From assembly GCF_000423565.1 (NCBI RefSeq), contig NZ_KE384045.1:117968-181967 (forward strand): 64,000 bases of DNA, in the 5' to 3' direction. Below, in pieces: positions 1-10,107 of this stretch. The notes under the pieces are model-generated. The model had not been told where the DNA came from. It did not search any database and worked only from the letters and a program-made list of their open reading frames with translations. Each line of letters opens with the position of its first letter. Position 1 is the first letter of the stretch. This DNA comes from Runella zeae DSM 19591 (lineage in GTDB: Bacteria > Bacteroidota > Bacteroidia > Cytophagales > Spirosomataceae). A program made the position numbers and the translations under genes.

Positions 1-62
1 TAAATAAATAATTTTGACGCCAAATCAAAAAAGGTGCCATTATAGCCTAAAATGCCTTCTAT

Positions 63-2381
63 ATGAAATACTGTTTATTGTTTTGGATATGTCCTTTGCT
101 AGTGATAGCACAACGTGCTACTCTAAAAGGAATAGTACAAAGTAGCCATGCAGAGCCTTTGCCTTTTGTGACGGTAACTTTGAAAAATACAAAATTTGTA
201 ACTACTTCAGATCAACAGGGAAATTATCAAATGAAGGATATTCCGTATGGTGAGTATGAAGTTGAGTTCAGTTTTGTAGGCTTTCAAAGTCAAACCAAAA
301 TGATTTCTATTAAGCAGCCAAACCTTACCGAAAACGCCAAATTGGTGGAGACGATTCATGAATTAAGTGAAGTAGTGGTAGCCGCTGAAAAACAATCCAG
401 CCTCCAACAGCAAAAAGCCATTTCTATTAAAAGTATTGATATAAAGGAGGTCATCACTCAAAATAACCTCTTGACAGACGTGGCAGATCGAGTCTCAGGA
501 GTGAGAATAAGGCGCTCTAGCAGCTTGGGCGAAAAGTCTGACATCTCTATCAATGGCATGAGAGGGAATGCCATAAGAGTATATATCGATGGGTTACCTA
601 TGGAGTTTTTGTATCCCAATTTTGATATATCCACCCTGCCCCTTAGCAATATCAAACGGGTGGATGTTTTTAAAGGCGTATTACCCGTGGATGTGGGGAC
701 TGATGCAATGGGAGGTGCTATCAACATCATCACTGAACAGAAAGCACATTCGCACCTACGTGCATCGTATAGTGTGGGGTCGTTTAATACACATTTGGCC
801 GATGTAGAAGTCGGACTCGCCAATAAAAACAACTTCTTTTTCAATGCCAACGCGAGCTATAACTATTCGGATAATAGCTATACGATGAAGGCATTGGTTT
901 TTGAAAAAAACCGTGTCGAAACCGTACGAAGATTTCATGATGCGTATGGAATGTGGTTTGGGGGATTGAGTTTTGGGGTGCATAGCAAAAAATGGGCTGA
1001 TGAGGTTCGCTTTACTGCCAACTATTCTACCGGTTTTAAAGAACTACAAAATGGTGCTCGAATCACAACGACCGCAATCGGTGAAGCCAACTATACCGCA
1101 GAGAATTATTCTGCTTCTCTTAAATACAATAAATCTTTTTTGAAGGAGCGATTACAGCTTAGCAATATCACAAGTTATAGTTTTCAAACCCTTGATTACG
1201 TAGATACTACTGCCAATGAGTATAGTTGGAGTGGAAAAATCGTCGGTCGGTCTATTCCAGGAGAGTACGTCAGTAAGTCATATAACACTACTAATTATGA
1301 CAACTGGATAAATCGTACCACGCTTACGTTTGCATTGACGCCCAAACACAAAATCCTTTTTTCTAATCTCTATGCCAGCCAACGGCTCACTGGCAAAAAT
1401 TATTTGCTCGAAGAAAACGAGCGGGATTATCTGGAGATTCCCCAATACATGACCAAAAATATCGCAGGCTTACAATATGAGGCGATGGTAGGGCAAAATA
1501 TAACATTTTCGGGCGCGCTCAAAAGATTTGACTATGTGGTGAATGGCGCAGAAAACAATACTTTTTTATTGGTAAAAAAACAGGATAGTTTTTCGAGTTG
1601 GAATGTGGGAATAAAGTACAATCTGTCCGACAATCTTTTTGTAAGAACATCCTATGAGCGCGGTTTTTTGATACCCTTGTTCCAGCAATTTGTGGGAAAT
1701 GGTGCCGATATCGTTCGGAATACCGAATTGCGGCCTGAAAGTAGCGACAACTTAAATTTTGGAATTAGCTATGCCAATGCCCGTCTATCTAACGACCTCA
1801 TACTAACCACAAATATCAATGGTTTTTGGCGCGAGCAGTATGATATTATTTTCTTAGGCAGTAGTATCACGAAGCGTTATGATAATGCGGATCAGGTAAA
1901 TACCCTTGGAGTAGAAGGTGACTTGATTTTGAATTATAAAAAAGCATGGACTTGGAAAAGCAATCTTACGGCACTTCGCAAGCGATTTTCAAGCCTGAAA
2001 GATCCCCGTAATGCGTTTTTAGAAGGTACTACCTTTCCAAACAATCCCACTTTCTTTGGAAATATGGAGCTTGAGTGGCAGAAATCGAGCCTTTTTCGGA
2101 ATACTGACCGCTTTAGGGCTTATGTTTTTTATCAATATGTAGCTCCCTTCAATCATATTTTAATTGGACAGGACGACACTTATCAAAATTCTCCCGATTC
2201 GTTTGTCCCTACCCAGCATAGGGTAGATGTGGGTGCTTCTTACAAATTTGCCAAGCAATCTCTTACCGCTGCTTTTAATGTAAACAATGTCTTCAATGCC
2301 CAGTTGTTCGACAATTTTTTGGTGCCAAGGGCGGGTATCAATTACAATCTAAAACTAATTTTTGAAATCAATAAATTCTAG
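63..2381 (+). CDS. TonB-dependent outer-membrane receptor
   Basis: Outer-membrane active transporter of 772 residues. A signal peptide (about residues 1-16, ending IAQ) is followed by a carboxypeptidase-regulatory-like domain (about 20-90, containing PLPFVTVTLKNT), a plug domain (about 115-220, with RVSGVRIRR and VYIDGLPMEF), and a long barrel that ends in an aromatic residue (KF), as outer-membrane proteins do. The substrate is not readable from sequence. The downstream DUF4374 lipoprotein (2-bp gap) and DUF4198 protein form one operon with it; such sets are commonly linked to iron or other metal uptake, so a siderophore or metal chelate is my guess. The start is ATG at 63; only 62 bp of upstream sequence are visible and no promoter was recognised. 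Confidence 0.93.
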   Translation: MKYCLLFWICPLLVIAQRATLKGIVQSSHAEPLPFVTVTLKNTKFVTTSDQQGNYQMKDIPYGEYEVEFSFVGFQSQTKMISIKQPNLTENAKLVETIHELSEVVVAAEKQSSLQQQKAISIKSIDIKEVITQNNLLTDVADRVSGVRIRRSSSLGEKSDISINGMRGNAIRVYIDGLPMEFLYPNFDISTLPLSNIKRVDVFKGVLPVDVGTDAMGGAINIITEQKAHSHLRASYSVGSFNTHLADVEVGLANKNNFFFNANASYNYSDNSYTMKALVFEKNRVETVRRFHDAYGMWFGGLSFGVHSKKWADEVRFTANYSTGFKELQNGARITTTAIGEANYTAENYSASLKYNKSFLKERLQLSNITSYSFQTLDYVDTTANEYSWSGKIVGRSIPGEYVSKSYNTTNYDNWINRTTLTFALTPKHKILFSNLYASQRLTGKNYLLEENERDYLEIPQYMTKNIAGLQYEAMVGQNITFSGALKRFDYVVNGAENNTFLLVKKQDSFSSWNVGIKYNLSDNLFVRTSYERGFLIPLFQQFVGNGADIVRNTELRPESSDNLNFGISYANARLSNDLILTTNINGFWREQYDIIFLGSSITKRYDNADQVNTLGVEGDLILNYKKAWTWKSNLTALRKRFSSLKDPRNAFLEGTTFPNNPTFFGNMELEWQKSSLFRNTDRFRAYVFYQYVAPFNHILIGQDDTYQNSPDSFVPTQHRVDVGASYKFAKQSLTAAFNVNNVFNAQLFDNFLVPRAGINYNLKLIFEINKF

Positions 2382-2383
2382 CA

Positions 2384-3694
2384 ATGAAAAAAAACATACT
2401 ATTAAGTCTGGTGACAGTATCAATGTTATTGGCTTCTTGTGATAAAAAAGACATTGACAAAGACGAAGAATCACTTTATAAAGAGAGCGGCTACGTAGTA
2501 GCTTCGGTCAATGAATCAACTGGCGGCTATACTTACTATGCTGGTTTTTTTGAGACATTACCAGCAAATACTGTGGTAGATATGACGACAAAATCTACCT
2601 ATAATTATTTCTATACTCGAACGACGTGGAAAAACTTCATGTTTGGTAGTAATCTTAAAGGCGAAAAAACGCTTACAAAAATAGCCGTAGGTAAGGATGG
2701 CAAGTTGACTGAAGTTGCCAGTATCCCATTGTTAGATTGGCTCAACAATGTTCAAATTATCAATGACAATTTAGGTATCTACACCATATGGGGAAGCGAT
2801 GGAAAGGTGGTCCTCTTCAATCCGACGACGATGGAAAATTTAGGAGATATTGATATGTCAAAAGGTAAAAAATTCGCGGCCAATGAGCGTAATTATTACA
2901 GCACGATCATTTATCGTCCTCAGGATAATCGATTGTTTTTGACTCTGCTAACCGACAACAGCAAGACTTCTCAGTATTATGACGCTACCGATGTGTATGT
3001 GGAAGTGGTCAATATGACTACCAAACAGTGGGAAAAAACAATCTCTTTCCCAAATGCTACTTATCCCATAACACGCGGGAATGAGCATCCTATGATTGAC
3101 GAAAATGGGAATATCTATATTTTTACCCAAGGCTCGTATGGATTGGATGGGCAGATGGGGCCACGGGCTGCAAAATACTCACGTCCTCAGATTCTTAAAA
3201 TTCCAGCCAATAGTACCGACTTCGACCCTTCTTACAGTTTTAATCCCGTAGATGTAATTGGTCAGCAAAACTTGTTGGTGCAGCTTATGCTTGGCGCTAT
3301 CTATGATGCTAATGGTATTGCTTATTCTTGCGTTTCTGCGCAGTCTGAATCTGCTCGTATTTTAGAATTGGTGACTAAATACGCTCAGGGAAAGATTACC
3401 GAAACAGAATTTTTGGAGTTGAGAAATTCTATTTTTTATTCTCCTAATCAGCGTTGGGTAAAACTTGATTTGAATGCTAAAACCGTCACTCCTATCACTG
3501 ATATTCCGCTTACAGCGGGGTTTGGCTACCCTAATGCTTACAAATACGACGGTAAGTTCTATTTCCAATACAATACTCCAGATGACAAAACAACGGGCTA
3601 TTATGAATATACACCCTCTACAGGCAAAGCAACTAAAGCCGTGAGTATTACGAATGGAGGTATTGCATCTGATTTTATTAAACTAAGTAAATAA
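2384..3694 (+). CDS. DUF4374 family lipoprotein
   Basis: A 436-residue exported protein. The N-terminus is a lipoprotein signal (hydrophobic stretch, then LLASC with Cys at about 19), followed by an acidic linker. The body looks like a repeated beta-strand domain, with motifs such as NVQIINDNLGIYTIWGSDGK, consistent with the beta-propeller-like DUF4374 family. Members are typically encoded next to TonB receptors in Bacteroidetes, which fits its position 2 bp after the receptor stop. It probably works on the cell surface or in the periplasm as a binding partner of the receptor; that role is inferred from context only. Confidence 0.85.
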   Translation: MKKNILLSLVTVSMLLASCDKKDIDKDEESLYKESGYVVASVNESTGGYTYYAGFFETLPANTVVDMTTKSTYNYFYTRTTWKNFMFGSNLKGEKTLTKIAVGKDGKLTEVASIPLLDWLNNVQIINDNLGIYTIWGSDGKVVLFNPTTMENLGDIDMSKGKKFAANERNYYSTIIYRPQDNRLFLTLLTDNSKTSQYYDATDVYVEVVNMTTKQWEKTISFPNATYPITRGNEHPMIDENGNIYIFTQGSYGLDGQMGPRAAKYSRPQILKIPANSTDFDPSYSFNPVDVIGQQNLLVQLMLGAIYDANGIAYSCVSAQSESARILELVTKYAQGKITETEFLELRNSIFYSPNQRWVKLDLNAKTVTPITDIPLTAGFGYPNAYKYDGKFYFQYNTPDDKTTGYYEYTPSTGKATKAVSITNGGIASDFIKLSK

Positions 3695-3704
3695 ATATAC
3701 GTTT

Positions 3705-4433
3705 ATGAAAAAATGGGTTAACGCTCTCTCCACAGTATTTATAGTGGGATTAGTGCTATCGCTGCCTACTCTGACGTGGGCGCATGGATATTGGCTAGAG
3801 GTCAAGGGGCCTGGAAAAGTAGGTGAACCTGCCCAAATTCAACTATTTTATGGTGAATACAGCGAACATGTACGAGAAAAAGGTGCTCGCTTGGATAAAA
3901 TGTCTGAAATCAAGATTTCGGTAATTGATGCTCAGGGTACCAAAACGGAAGTGCAGATGCAACAGACTGATACGCATTGGCAAGGAAGCTTTGTTCCTAA
4001 AATAGAAGGTATTTATCAGATTTTGGGTATCAACGAAACGCGCGAAGTACAAGATTGGACGAAACACAATTTGGGTATAACGCGTCCTGTACAGTATTTA
4101 CGGACTACTTATGTGGTTGGAAACGCTGCTAAAACGCCGCTACTGCCTCAAAATTATTTGGATGTGACGGCCCAAAAACTAGGCAATCAGATTTTGTTGG
4201 AAGTGTACAAGGATAAGCAAGCTTTTTCAAAAATGCAGCTGACGGTCATTAATCCTGATGGTTGGGAAAAAAATAGAATTACCAATGACAAAGGAAAGGT
4301 AGCCTTTATTCCTGCCGGAAAAGGACTCTATTTAGTAGAACTTGAATGGATGGACAAAACCCCTGGAACTTTCAAAGGAAAAGAATATGAGTCAGTGAGG
4401 CATCGGTGTGATATGACACTGGTTGTTGAATAG
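3705..4433 (+). CDS. DUF4198 periplasmic protein
   Basis: A 242-residue secreted protein with a signal peptide that ends near TLTWAHG. The mature N-terminus HGYWLEV and the two-domain immunoglobulin-like beta layout (second domain from about residue 150, containing KMQLTVINPDGWEKN) match DUF4198, a family found beside nickel, cobalt or iron uptake genes. A His right after signal cleavage is a feature of many such metal-associated proteins. It is third in the receptor operon, 10 bp after the DUF4374 gene, and ends just before a strong terminator. A role in metal or metal-chelate handling is inferred. Confidence 0.8.
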   Translation: MKKWVNALSTVFIVGLVLSLPTLTWAHGYWLEVKGPGKVGEPAQIQLFYGEYSEHVREKGARLDKMSEIKISVIDAQGTKTEVQMQQTDTHWQGSFVPKIEGIYQILGINETREVQDWTKHNLGITRPVQYLRTTYVVGNAAKTPLLPQNYLDVTAQKLGNQILLEVYKDKQAFSKMQLTVINPDGWEKNRITNDKGKVAFIPAGKGLYLVELEWMDKTPGTFKGKEYESVRHRCDMTLVVE

Positions 4434-4440
4434 TGACCTT

Positions 4441-4486
4441 GTAAATGAGAAAACCACGGAGCTTCTGCCGTGGTTTTCTCATTTAC
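4441..4486. terminator. Bidirectional terminator between convergent genes
   Basis: A perfect 19-bp stem (4441-4459 with 4468-4486) and an 8-nt loop. It lies between the convergent DUF4198 gene and the FadL-like gene, and the A/T-rich outer arms can serve as tails in both directions. Confidence 0.85.
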
Positions 4487-4499
4487 AGACAAAATCATA

Positions 4500-6077
4500 T
4501 TAAAAAAATAATCCCACCGTCCCAGTTACATTTACTTGGCTCACATTCAACTTGGCCGAAAAGTAATTGCTGGGATCGTTGAGTTGGTAAGGTACAAATG
4601 CATCCTTGGTTTGGAGATAAGTACCGGCTAAGTCTATATAAAAACGCTCGTTACGATAGCCTGCTCCTCCCGAAAATTGGAATTTTGAGCGATCCAATTT
4701 GCCTTCTACGTTATAATTTTGACTATAGGGATTAGGTAAAAAAGCTACCCCAGCTCGTACTCTAAAAAAATTGATACGGGCTTCTCCACCCACGCGTAGA
4801 TTGACTACGTTGTTGAAAGAAGATTGAATTAATCGGCGATTGTTGGTTTTAAACTGATTATCGTCGCCAGTTCTCACGCTCATTCCTTTATAGCCTACGT
4901 ATTCGGCACTTGCGGTTAGGAAGCCTTTTTTACCGAAGAAAAAAGTAGCGCCTCCATTGGCTCTTAGCGGGGTGCGCATGCTGTATTCAAAGTCAAAAGG
5001 TACGATATTGACGCGGGTAGTAGGAAGCTGATCGTAGGCTTGCTGGCCCTGTGAATTAGTAACGGGGTTGCCATTTGAGTCGTAGACTGGTACGCTGTTG
5101 TTGGTCACGTCTACCCCTAATTCTTCCTCATAAGTCATACGCATACTGCTCCAAGTGGGGCTATGAATAGAGGCACCAAGTTGGAGAAAAGGATTGGCAC
5201 GATAAATAACTCCCGCTGACAAGAAAATCCCACTGCCATTGATATTAATATCTTCTCGATAATCAAGACTACGAAATGGGCCGCTATTGACAAACTGTTC
5301 TTGGTAATTGTGCCGACGTATGTAGCTATGACGCGAAAAACCACCAGAAATTCCTAGATAAAGTTTGTCGGCGTAGTTGCCAGCATAAGCAAATGTCCAC
5401 TGAGAAGAGGCCCCTGAAGTTTCAACGTTGCCTGTCTGCTGAAACGAAGACCTCGAAAGCGGAATAGGCCTACGATAGGGGCCATTGGGTGAAAGGGCGT
5501 CTATCAGATATAAATTATAGAAAGCAGACTCAATCGAATACGGGCTTCCATTGTTGTAGTCATTTTCTAAAGTATTGACGGGAGTGGTGCCAGCCACCTC
5601 TACAATGTCGTCAATCATACTGCTACGGTTGTTGGTGCCGCCGTAGGTGACCATGTTGTTGAGGTTTACTTGCCGTGAGTAGTTAATACCAAAAGACGTA
5701 CGCCGCCATTCACGATTGTAGCTTTGCGGGTTTCCGGCCAAAATCAGCGAAAACTGTGAAAGATTGGGATTGAGCTTTTGGTCTGTATTGCTACTACCAA
5801 TGTAGGACGACTTATTAGAAATACTGTATAAAGTGGGACTAAGGCTGATTTCGGATTTATTAAAAAAACCTAATCCCGCAGGGTTGCCGGCTATATTGCT
5901 AGCATCTCCACCCAGAGAAGCGTGATTGCCGCCTACTCCTTGAAAGCGTGCACTTCCACTTTGAGTAATGTCCGAAAACTGAAGGGCGGTATTGGAATAT
6001 AAGCGGCTTTGGGCGTATGCTTGTCCCGTAAATACTCCTAAGGCAGCGACTAATAAAAGGTGATTGTGGGTTTTCAT
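4500..6077 (-). CDS. OmpP1/FadL/TodX-family outer-membrane transporter
   Basis: A 525-residue outer-membrane protein. A signal peptide (about residues 1-22, ending AYAQ) is followed by an N-terminal segment with GVGGNHASLGGDASNIAGNP and AGLGFFNKSEISLSP, the hallmark of the FadL/OmpP1 family in Bacteroidetes. Many alternating amphipathic strands follow, with a final aromatic residue (LFF). The family moves hydrophobic molecules such as fatty acids or aromatics across the outer membrane. It stands alone on the minus strand with its own promoter-like box upstream. The substrate cannot be read from the sequence. Confidence 0.85.
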   Translation of the reverse strand: MKTHNHLLLVAALGVFTGQAYAQSRLYSNTALQFSDITQSGSARFQGVGGNHASLGGDASNIAGNPAGLGFFNKSEISLSPTLYSISNKSSYIGSSNTDQKLNPNLSQFSLILAGNPQSYNREWRRTSFGINYSRQVNLNNMVTYGGTNNRSSMIDDIVEVAGTTPVNTLENDYNNGSPYSIESAFYNLYLIDALSPNGPYRRPIPLSRSSFQQTGNVETSGASSQWTFAYAGNYADKLYLGISGGFSRHSYIRRHNYQEQFVNSGPFRSLDYREDININGSGIFLSAGVIYRANPFLQLGASIHSPTWSSMRMTYEEELGVDVTNNSVPVYDSNGNPVTNSQGQQAYDQLPTTRVNIVPFDFEYSMRTPLRANGGATFFFGKKGFLTASAEYVGYKGMSVRTGDDNQFKTNNRRLIQSSFNNVVNLRVGGEARINFFRVRAGVAFLPNPYSQNYNVEGKLDRSKFQFSGGAGYRNERFYIDLAGTYLQTKDAFVPYQLNDPSNYFSAKLNVSQVNVTGTVGLFF

Positions 6078-6117
6078 GGCAGATTTGTGAGTGATTATGA
6101 AGCGTCTAATTGATTGT

Positions 6118-6125
6118 CAAATATA
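6118..6125 (-). promoter_or_regulatory. Putative -7 box of the FadL-like gene
   Basis: On the minus strand this reads TATATTTG, matching the Bacteroidetes TAnnTTTG -7 element, about 40 bp before the start codon at 6077. No clear -33 TTG is present at the right distance. Confidence 0.5.
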
Positions 6126-6140
6126 CATTTATGGACGAAT

Positions 6141-6172
6141 AAAAAACCTCGCTATTCCATAACAGCGAGGTT
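6141..6172 (-). terminator. Rho-independent terminator of the low-complexity lipoprotein gene
   Basis: A 9-bp stem (AACCTCGCT / AGCGAGGTT, 6145-6153 with 6164-6172), followed in the minus direction by a run of T (A-run at 6141-6146 on the plus strand). It sits downstream of the gene ending at 6234. Confidence 0.8.
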
Positions 6173-6233
6173 CTCTATTTAACATACTATTGGTCATTTT
6201 TCTGTTTGATTCACAGAGTACTCGCTTATGATA

Positions 6234-7565
6234 TTAGTTACGAGGACCGCGCGACGAGCCACTACTTCCTGAGCTTGATCCGCCGCTGTAGCTGCCACCA
6301 CCACTGCTGCTGCTACCACTCCAGCTACTACGTCCGCTACTGCTGCTGTTGTTATTGTTCCAGCTATTGTTGTTGCTGCTACCACTATCCCAGCTGCTTC
6401 TACGGCTGCTTCCTTGCGATGAGTTAGAGTTCCAGCTGTTGTTGCTGCTTGAGCGTTGTGAATTGTAAGACCCGCTTGATTCGCCATAGCTGCGGGTAGC
6501 GCCTCCGCGAGTTCCTGACGAATAGCCGCTGCTTTGTTGGCTATTGCTGTAGCTACTTCTACCACCCGAATTGTTGGAATAGCTATCATAGCTACGATTG
6601 GCTCCCCCTCTTGGGCGTGAGTAGTAAGCCTCACTACTTGAAGTACTAGTACTGCTGCCGCTACGGTCAGTGGGGTCATATCCTTGACGACGTGGTTCGG
6701 TATAGCGAGCACTGTTATTAGAGTTGCTGTTGTAAGCATTGCTAGAACGACCTACACGATTGTAGTAATCGGTACCAGTACGACGACGACCATCTACGAT
6801 TTGAATGTTGTTGGAAGGGCCATTGTACCAGGGGTTACCAAAGCCGCCACCGTAGAACCCGTTACCATAAAATCCATTACCATAGCCCCATCTGTCAAAT
6901 CCGCCATAGCCCCAGCTCGAATAAGGAGACCCCCAGCCAAAGCTCGAATATCCCCAAGGCGAAAAGAAGGGGTCATTCCAAGCATACATAGAGCCCCATC
7001 CCCAGCTGTTCCAAGGGTTGTTCCATCCCCAAGAATTCCAGCTGTTCCAAGGGTTATACATTCCAAATCCATAACGATTTCCAAAATAGGTACTCATACC
7101 ATAATTGAAACCCATCATGAAAGAGGTGTTGGAGTTCCAGCTATTCCAGCCCAATCCACCGTAGCGATAGGGGTTATTCCAGAAGCCGCCCCAGTTGAGA
7201 TCCCAAGCAGCGTCGCGCCCAGCACGATAGCCCTCCGAAAATCCTGCACTGTAACCAGCATCAGGGCCGATGTTACGAGCAATACCACGTGAGCTTAGAT
7301 AAGACTCGTCATAGTAGTCATTCTCGTTTATGTTGTTGTTATTGGGAAGTTGTTTGCCCGAACGATAATCAGGATTAAGATTACGGTAATCCAGTTTTTC
7401 TTCATCCGAACGTCCAGCCGCCGTTGCTACAGCTACACTAGAAGAGTTGCCGTAGAGGTCGTCATACTCAGCATCGTCTCGTGTGGCGTACTGTTTTGAG
7501 CTACAGCCCCACAACCCCACCAAGCCTATTGCCGATAAAAGAGTAAGTGAACGGAAGGTTTTCAT
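6234..7565 (-). CDS. Low-complexity Ser/Asn/Gly/Trp/Tyr-rich lipoprotein
   Basis: A 443-residue putative lipoprotein (GLWGCSSKQ, lipobox Cys at about 21). The middle (about 120-250) is rich in aromatic repeats built from G, W, Y, F, N and P. The C-terminal 190 residues are almost pure Ser/Gly/Asn/Arg with repeated SSGRSSWSG-like stretches. It matches no enzyme family that I recognise. Similar cell-surface proteins are common in Cytophagales and may be adhesive or structural. Long open frames on both other strands here are artefacts of the repetitive codons. The function is unknown. Confidence 0.75.
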   Translation of the reverse strand: MKTFRSLTLLSAIGLVGLWGCSSKQYATRDDAEYDDLYGNSSSVAVATAAGRSDEEKLDYRNLNPDYRSGKQLPNNNNINENDYYDESYLSSRGIARNIGPDAGYSAGFSEGYRAGRDAAWDLNWGGFWNNPYRYGGLGWNSWNSNTSFMMGFNYGMSTYFGNRYGFGMYNPWNSWNSWGWNNPWNSWGWGSMYAWNDPFFSPWGYSSFGWGSPYSSWGYGGFDRWGYGNGFYGNGFYGGGFGNPWYNGPSNNIQIVDGRRRTGTDYYNRVGRSSNAYNSNSNNSARYTEPRRQGYDPTDRSGSSTSTSSSEAYYSRPRGGANRSYDSYSNNSGGRSSYSNSQQSSGYSSGTRGGATRSYGESSGSYNSQRSSSNNSWNSNSSQGSSRRSSWDSGSSNNNSWNNNNSSSSGRSSWSGSSSSGGGSYSGGSSSGSSGSSRGPRN

Positions 7566-7655
7566 GGTTATTTGGATATTTTAAGTCTGTCAGTTATAAA
7601 AGGAAAAAGGTGTGTAACTATACTATAAACGCTATTTTAGCTGATATTGATTCAG

Positions 7656-7690
7656 TTTTGACACAAATTTAGGATAAAAAAGTATCTTTG
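7656..7690 (+). promoter_or_regulatory. proS: Putative proS promoter within the 413-bp intergenic region
   Basis: The gap 7566-7978 has no credible gene (a 103-codon minus frame is AT-rich and low complexity). It holds TTTTG at 7656-7660 and TATCTTTG at 7683-7690, which match the -33 and -7 elements, although the 22-bp spacing is slightly long. A promoter here would give proS a leader of about 280 nt. Nothing else was recognised in the gap. Confidence 0.45.
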
Positions 7691-7978
7691 CAAGAGTTTT
7701 TTTTGAAAAAACAGGGCTGTTTTTGTCTTTAAAATCGCTGAAAATCAAAGAATTAAGAATGTCATACCAACACTTAATCGTACAATGGGCTGATTTTGAG
7801 TAAGATGTTTGAAAAAGTGTAAAATAGACGTTTAAGTTTTTGATTTTCAATGCAATGAAAGGTAGCCCAATTTCTAATGAAATTCTAATCTCTATAAAGT
7901 GACTGAAAGACAAAAAAGCGAGTAAAATTTCGAAAATCAACACATAATTTTAAAGGATAAACCCTAAAAAGTAAAGTA

Positions 7979-9457
7979 ATGGCAAACGCGATTCCGAGCC
8001 GTAGTGAGAATTATTCAGAATGGTACAATGAAATTGTAAAAAGAGCTGATTTAGCAGAAAACTCTGCCGTAAGAGGGTGTATGGTCATCAAGCCTTACGG
8101 GTATTCTATTTGGGAAAAAATGCAACGAGCACTTGATGATATGTTCAAAGAAACGGGGCATACCAATGCTTATTTCCCGTTGTTTGTCCCGAAAAGCTTA
8201 TTTGAAGCAGAGGAAAAAAATGCCGAAGGCTTTGCCAAAGAATGCGCCGTCGTAACTCACTATCGTCTCAAGGCTGACCCCAATAAACCGGGTAAGCTCA
8301 TCGCTGACCCTGACTCAAAATTGGAGGAAGAACTCATCGTGCGCCCTACGAGTGAAGCCGTAATTTGGAATACTTACAAAAACTGGATTCAATCGTATCG
8401 CAATCTACCCATTCTAATCAATCAGTGGGCCAACGTGGTGCGTTGGGAAATGCGTACTCGCTTGTTTCTTCGTACAGCTGAGTTTTTGTGGCAGGAAGGC
8501 CATACGGCCCATGCTACGTCCGATGAAGCAATGGCCGAAACTCGTCAAATGTTGGAAGTATATGCTCGCTTTGCCGAAGAGTGGATGGGAGTACCCGTGA
8601 TCAAAGGCTATAAGACTCCCAATGAGCGTTTTGCAGGAGCGGAAGAAACCCTCTGCATCGAGGCAATGATGCAAGACGGAAAGGCTTTACAAGCAGGTAC
8701 TTCGCACTTTTTGGGACAAAATTTTGCCAAAGCTTTTGATGTGAAATTCCAAAGTAAAGCGGGTGTTCTTGAGTATGTGTGGGGAACTTCTTGGGGCGTA
8801 AGTACTCGGCTAATGGGGGCATTGGTAATGGCGCATTCGGATGATGCGGGGTTAATATTACCGCCTAAGTTGGCACCTATTCAAGTGGTGATTGTACCAA
8901 TCTATCGTAACGACGAGCAATTAGCCCAGATTTCTGACAAAGTGAAAGAGATAATGGGTGAGCTTCGTAAAAAAGGGATAAGTGTCAAATTTGACGATTC
9001 GGATGCCAACAAACCAGGCTGGAAATTTGCCGAATATGAACTACGAGGTGTACCTGTGCGTTTAGCAATGGGAGCACGAGACCTTGAAAATGGTACGGTA
9101 GAAGTAGCTCGTCGAGATACGAAAGAGAAAAATACCGTAGCATTGGAAGGAATTGTAGCGTATATTGAAGAATTACTTACTGATATTCAACAAAATATCT
9201 ACAAAAGAGCCCTTGCTTTCCGGGAGTCAAATACTTATAAAGTGGATGACTATGAGGAGTTTAAAAGAATGTTGGACGAAAAAGGCGGGTTTATCTTGGC
9301 ACACTGGGACGGCACTTCCGAAACAGAAGAAAAAATCAAAGAAGAAACCAAAGCCACGATTCGCTGTATTCCGTTTGATGCACCGCGCGAAGAAGGAAAA
9401 TGTATTTTGACGGGCAAGCCATCAAGTCAGCGAGTGCTTTTTGCGAGAGCGTATTAA
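7979..9457 (+). CDS. proS: Prolyl-tRNA synthetase (short, archaeal/eukaryotic-like type)
   Basis: Charges tRNA-Pro with proline (class II synthetase). At 492 residues it is the short form without the bacterial editing insertion. Class II features are visible: motif 2 region [20 protein letters not shown] (about 160-179), [20 protein letters not shown] with the motif 3 arginine (about 264-283), the anticodon-binding domain after about 300 ([12 protein letters not shown]), and a C-terminal zinc-binding-like domain ([12 protein letters not shown], near 465-485) ending in RAY, as this type does. The start ATGGCAAACGCG follows AAAGTAAAGTA. This form is normal for Bacteroidetes. Confidence 0.97.
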   Translation: MANAIPSRSENYSEWYNEIVKRADLAENSAVRGCMVIKPYGYSIWEKMQRALDDMFKETGHTNAYFPLFVPKSLFEAEEKNAEGFAKECAVVTHYRLKADPNKPGKLIADPDSKLEEELIVRPTSEAVIWNTYKNWIQSYRNLPILINQWANVVRWEMRTRLFLRTAEFLWQEGHTAHATSDEAMAETRQMLEVYARFAEEWMGVPVIKGYKTPNERFAGAEETLCIEAMMQDGKALQAGTSHFLGQNFAKAFDVKFQSKAGVLEYVWGTSWGVSTRLMGALVMAHSDDAGLILPPKLAPIQVVIVPIYRNDEQLAQISDKVKEIMGELRKKGISVKFDDSDANKPGWKFAEYELRGVPVRLAMGARDLENGTVEVARRDTKEKNTVALEGIVAYIEELLTDIQQNIYKRALAFRESNTYKVDDYEEFKRMLDEKGGFILAHWDGTSETEEKIKEETKATIRCIPFDAPREEGKCILTGKPSSQRVLFARAY

Positions 9458-9618
9458 TTAATGTCAAGTAGTCATAAGTTGTAATACCAGACAAGGCTAC
9501 TGAGCAAAAAAATAAGAATTAAAAGTTTTAGGTTGATTGGATGTTGATAGATTGATTCAGCAAAGACAACTTAAAAGCCCAAAAATCAATTCAATCAATC
9601 ATCCAATAACAATAAAAA

Positions 9619-10050
9619 ATGAGCGTAGCAAAATCAGGTAATACCGTTCAGGTACACTACAAAGGAACATTGACCGACGGAACGGTCTTTGATTCATCAG
9701 AAGGACGTCAACCCCTAGAGTTTCAGTTGGGTTCAGGAATGGTGATTCCTGGATTTGACAACGGTATTCAAGGAATGGCGATAGGAGAGAAAAAAACGGT
9801 TCATATTCCAGTGGAAGAAGCGTATGGCCCTTCTCAAGAAGAGTTGGTTATTCCTTTTAACCGCAACGAAATGCCTGCTGATATTCCTTTTGAAGTAGGT
9901 ATGCAACTCAATATGCACCAAGATGGCAACCCTCAGCCTATTCCTGTAACGGTAGTTCAAGTAACGGATGTACAGGTAGTAGTGGATGCTAATCACCCTT
10001 TGGCAGGCCAAGATTTAATCTTTGAGATTGAATTAGTAGCAGTAAGCTAA
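9619..10050 (+). CDS. SlyD-like FKBP-type peptidyl-prolyl isomerase
   Basis: A 143-residue cytoplasmic proline isomerase and chaperone. The FKBP core (VHYKGTLTDGTVFDSSEGR, residues 12-30, and VIPGFDNGIQGMAIGEKKT, about 42-60) is interrupted by an insert-in-flap domain (about 68-125, EEAYGPSQEELVIPF) characteristic of SlyD-type FKBPs, then LAGQDLIFEIELV closes the fold. There is no signal peptide, and no His-rich metal tail as in E. coli SlyD. A 161-bp gap separates it from proS. That gap contains an imperfect inverted repeat (9533-9555 with 9580-9603), but no recognised promoter. Confidence 0.92.
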   Translation: MSVAKSGNTVQVHYKGTLTDGTVFDSSEGRQPLEFQLGSGMVIPGFDNGIQGMAIGEKKTVHIPVEEAYGPSQEELVIPFNRNEMPADIPFEVGMQLNMHQDGNPQPIPVTVVQVTDVQVVVDANHPLAGQDLIFEIELVAVS

Positions 10051-10107
10051 TCAGGGGCCTTTTAGGTTTTCTAAAAGAAAATCTGGCTAAGATTTATATT
10101 CAATTAA

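Noticed and set aside
6194..7292. Several Ala/Thr/Val/Ile-rich frames over the low-complexity lipoprotein
   Set aside because: They are other-frame readings of Ser/Asn/Gly codon repeats; only the lipoprotein frame has a signal peptide and lipobox.
7632..7943. 103-codon minus-strand frame upstream of proS
   Set aside because: AT-rich, no family similarity, and it overlaps the likely proS promoter region.
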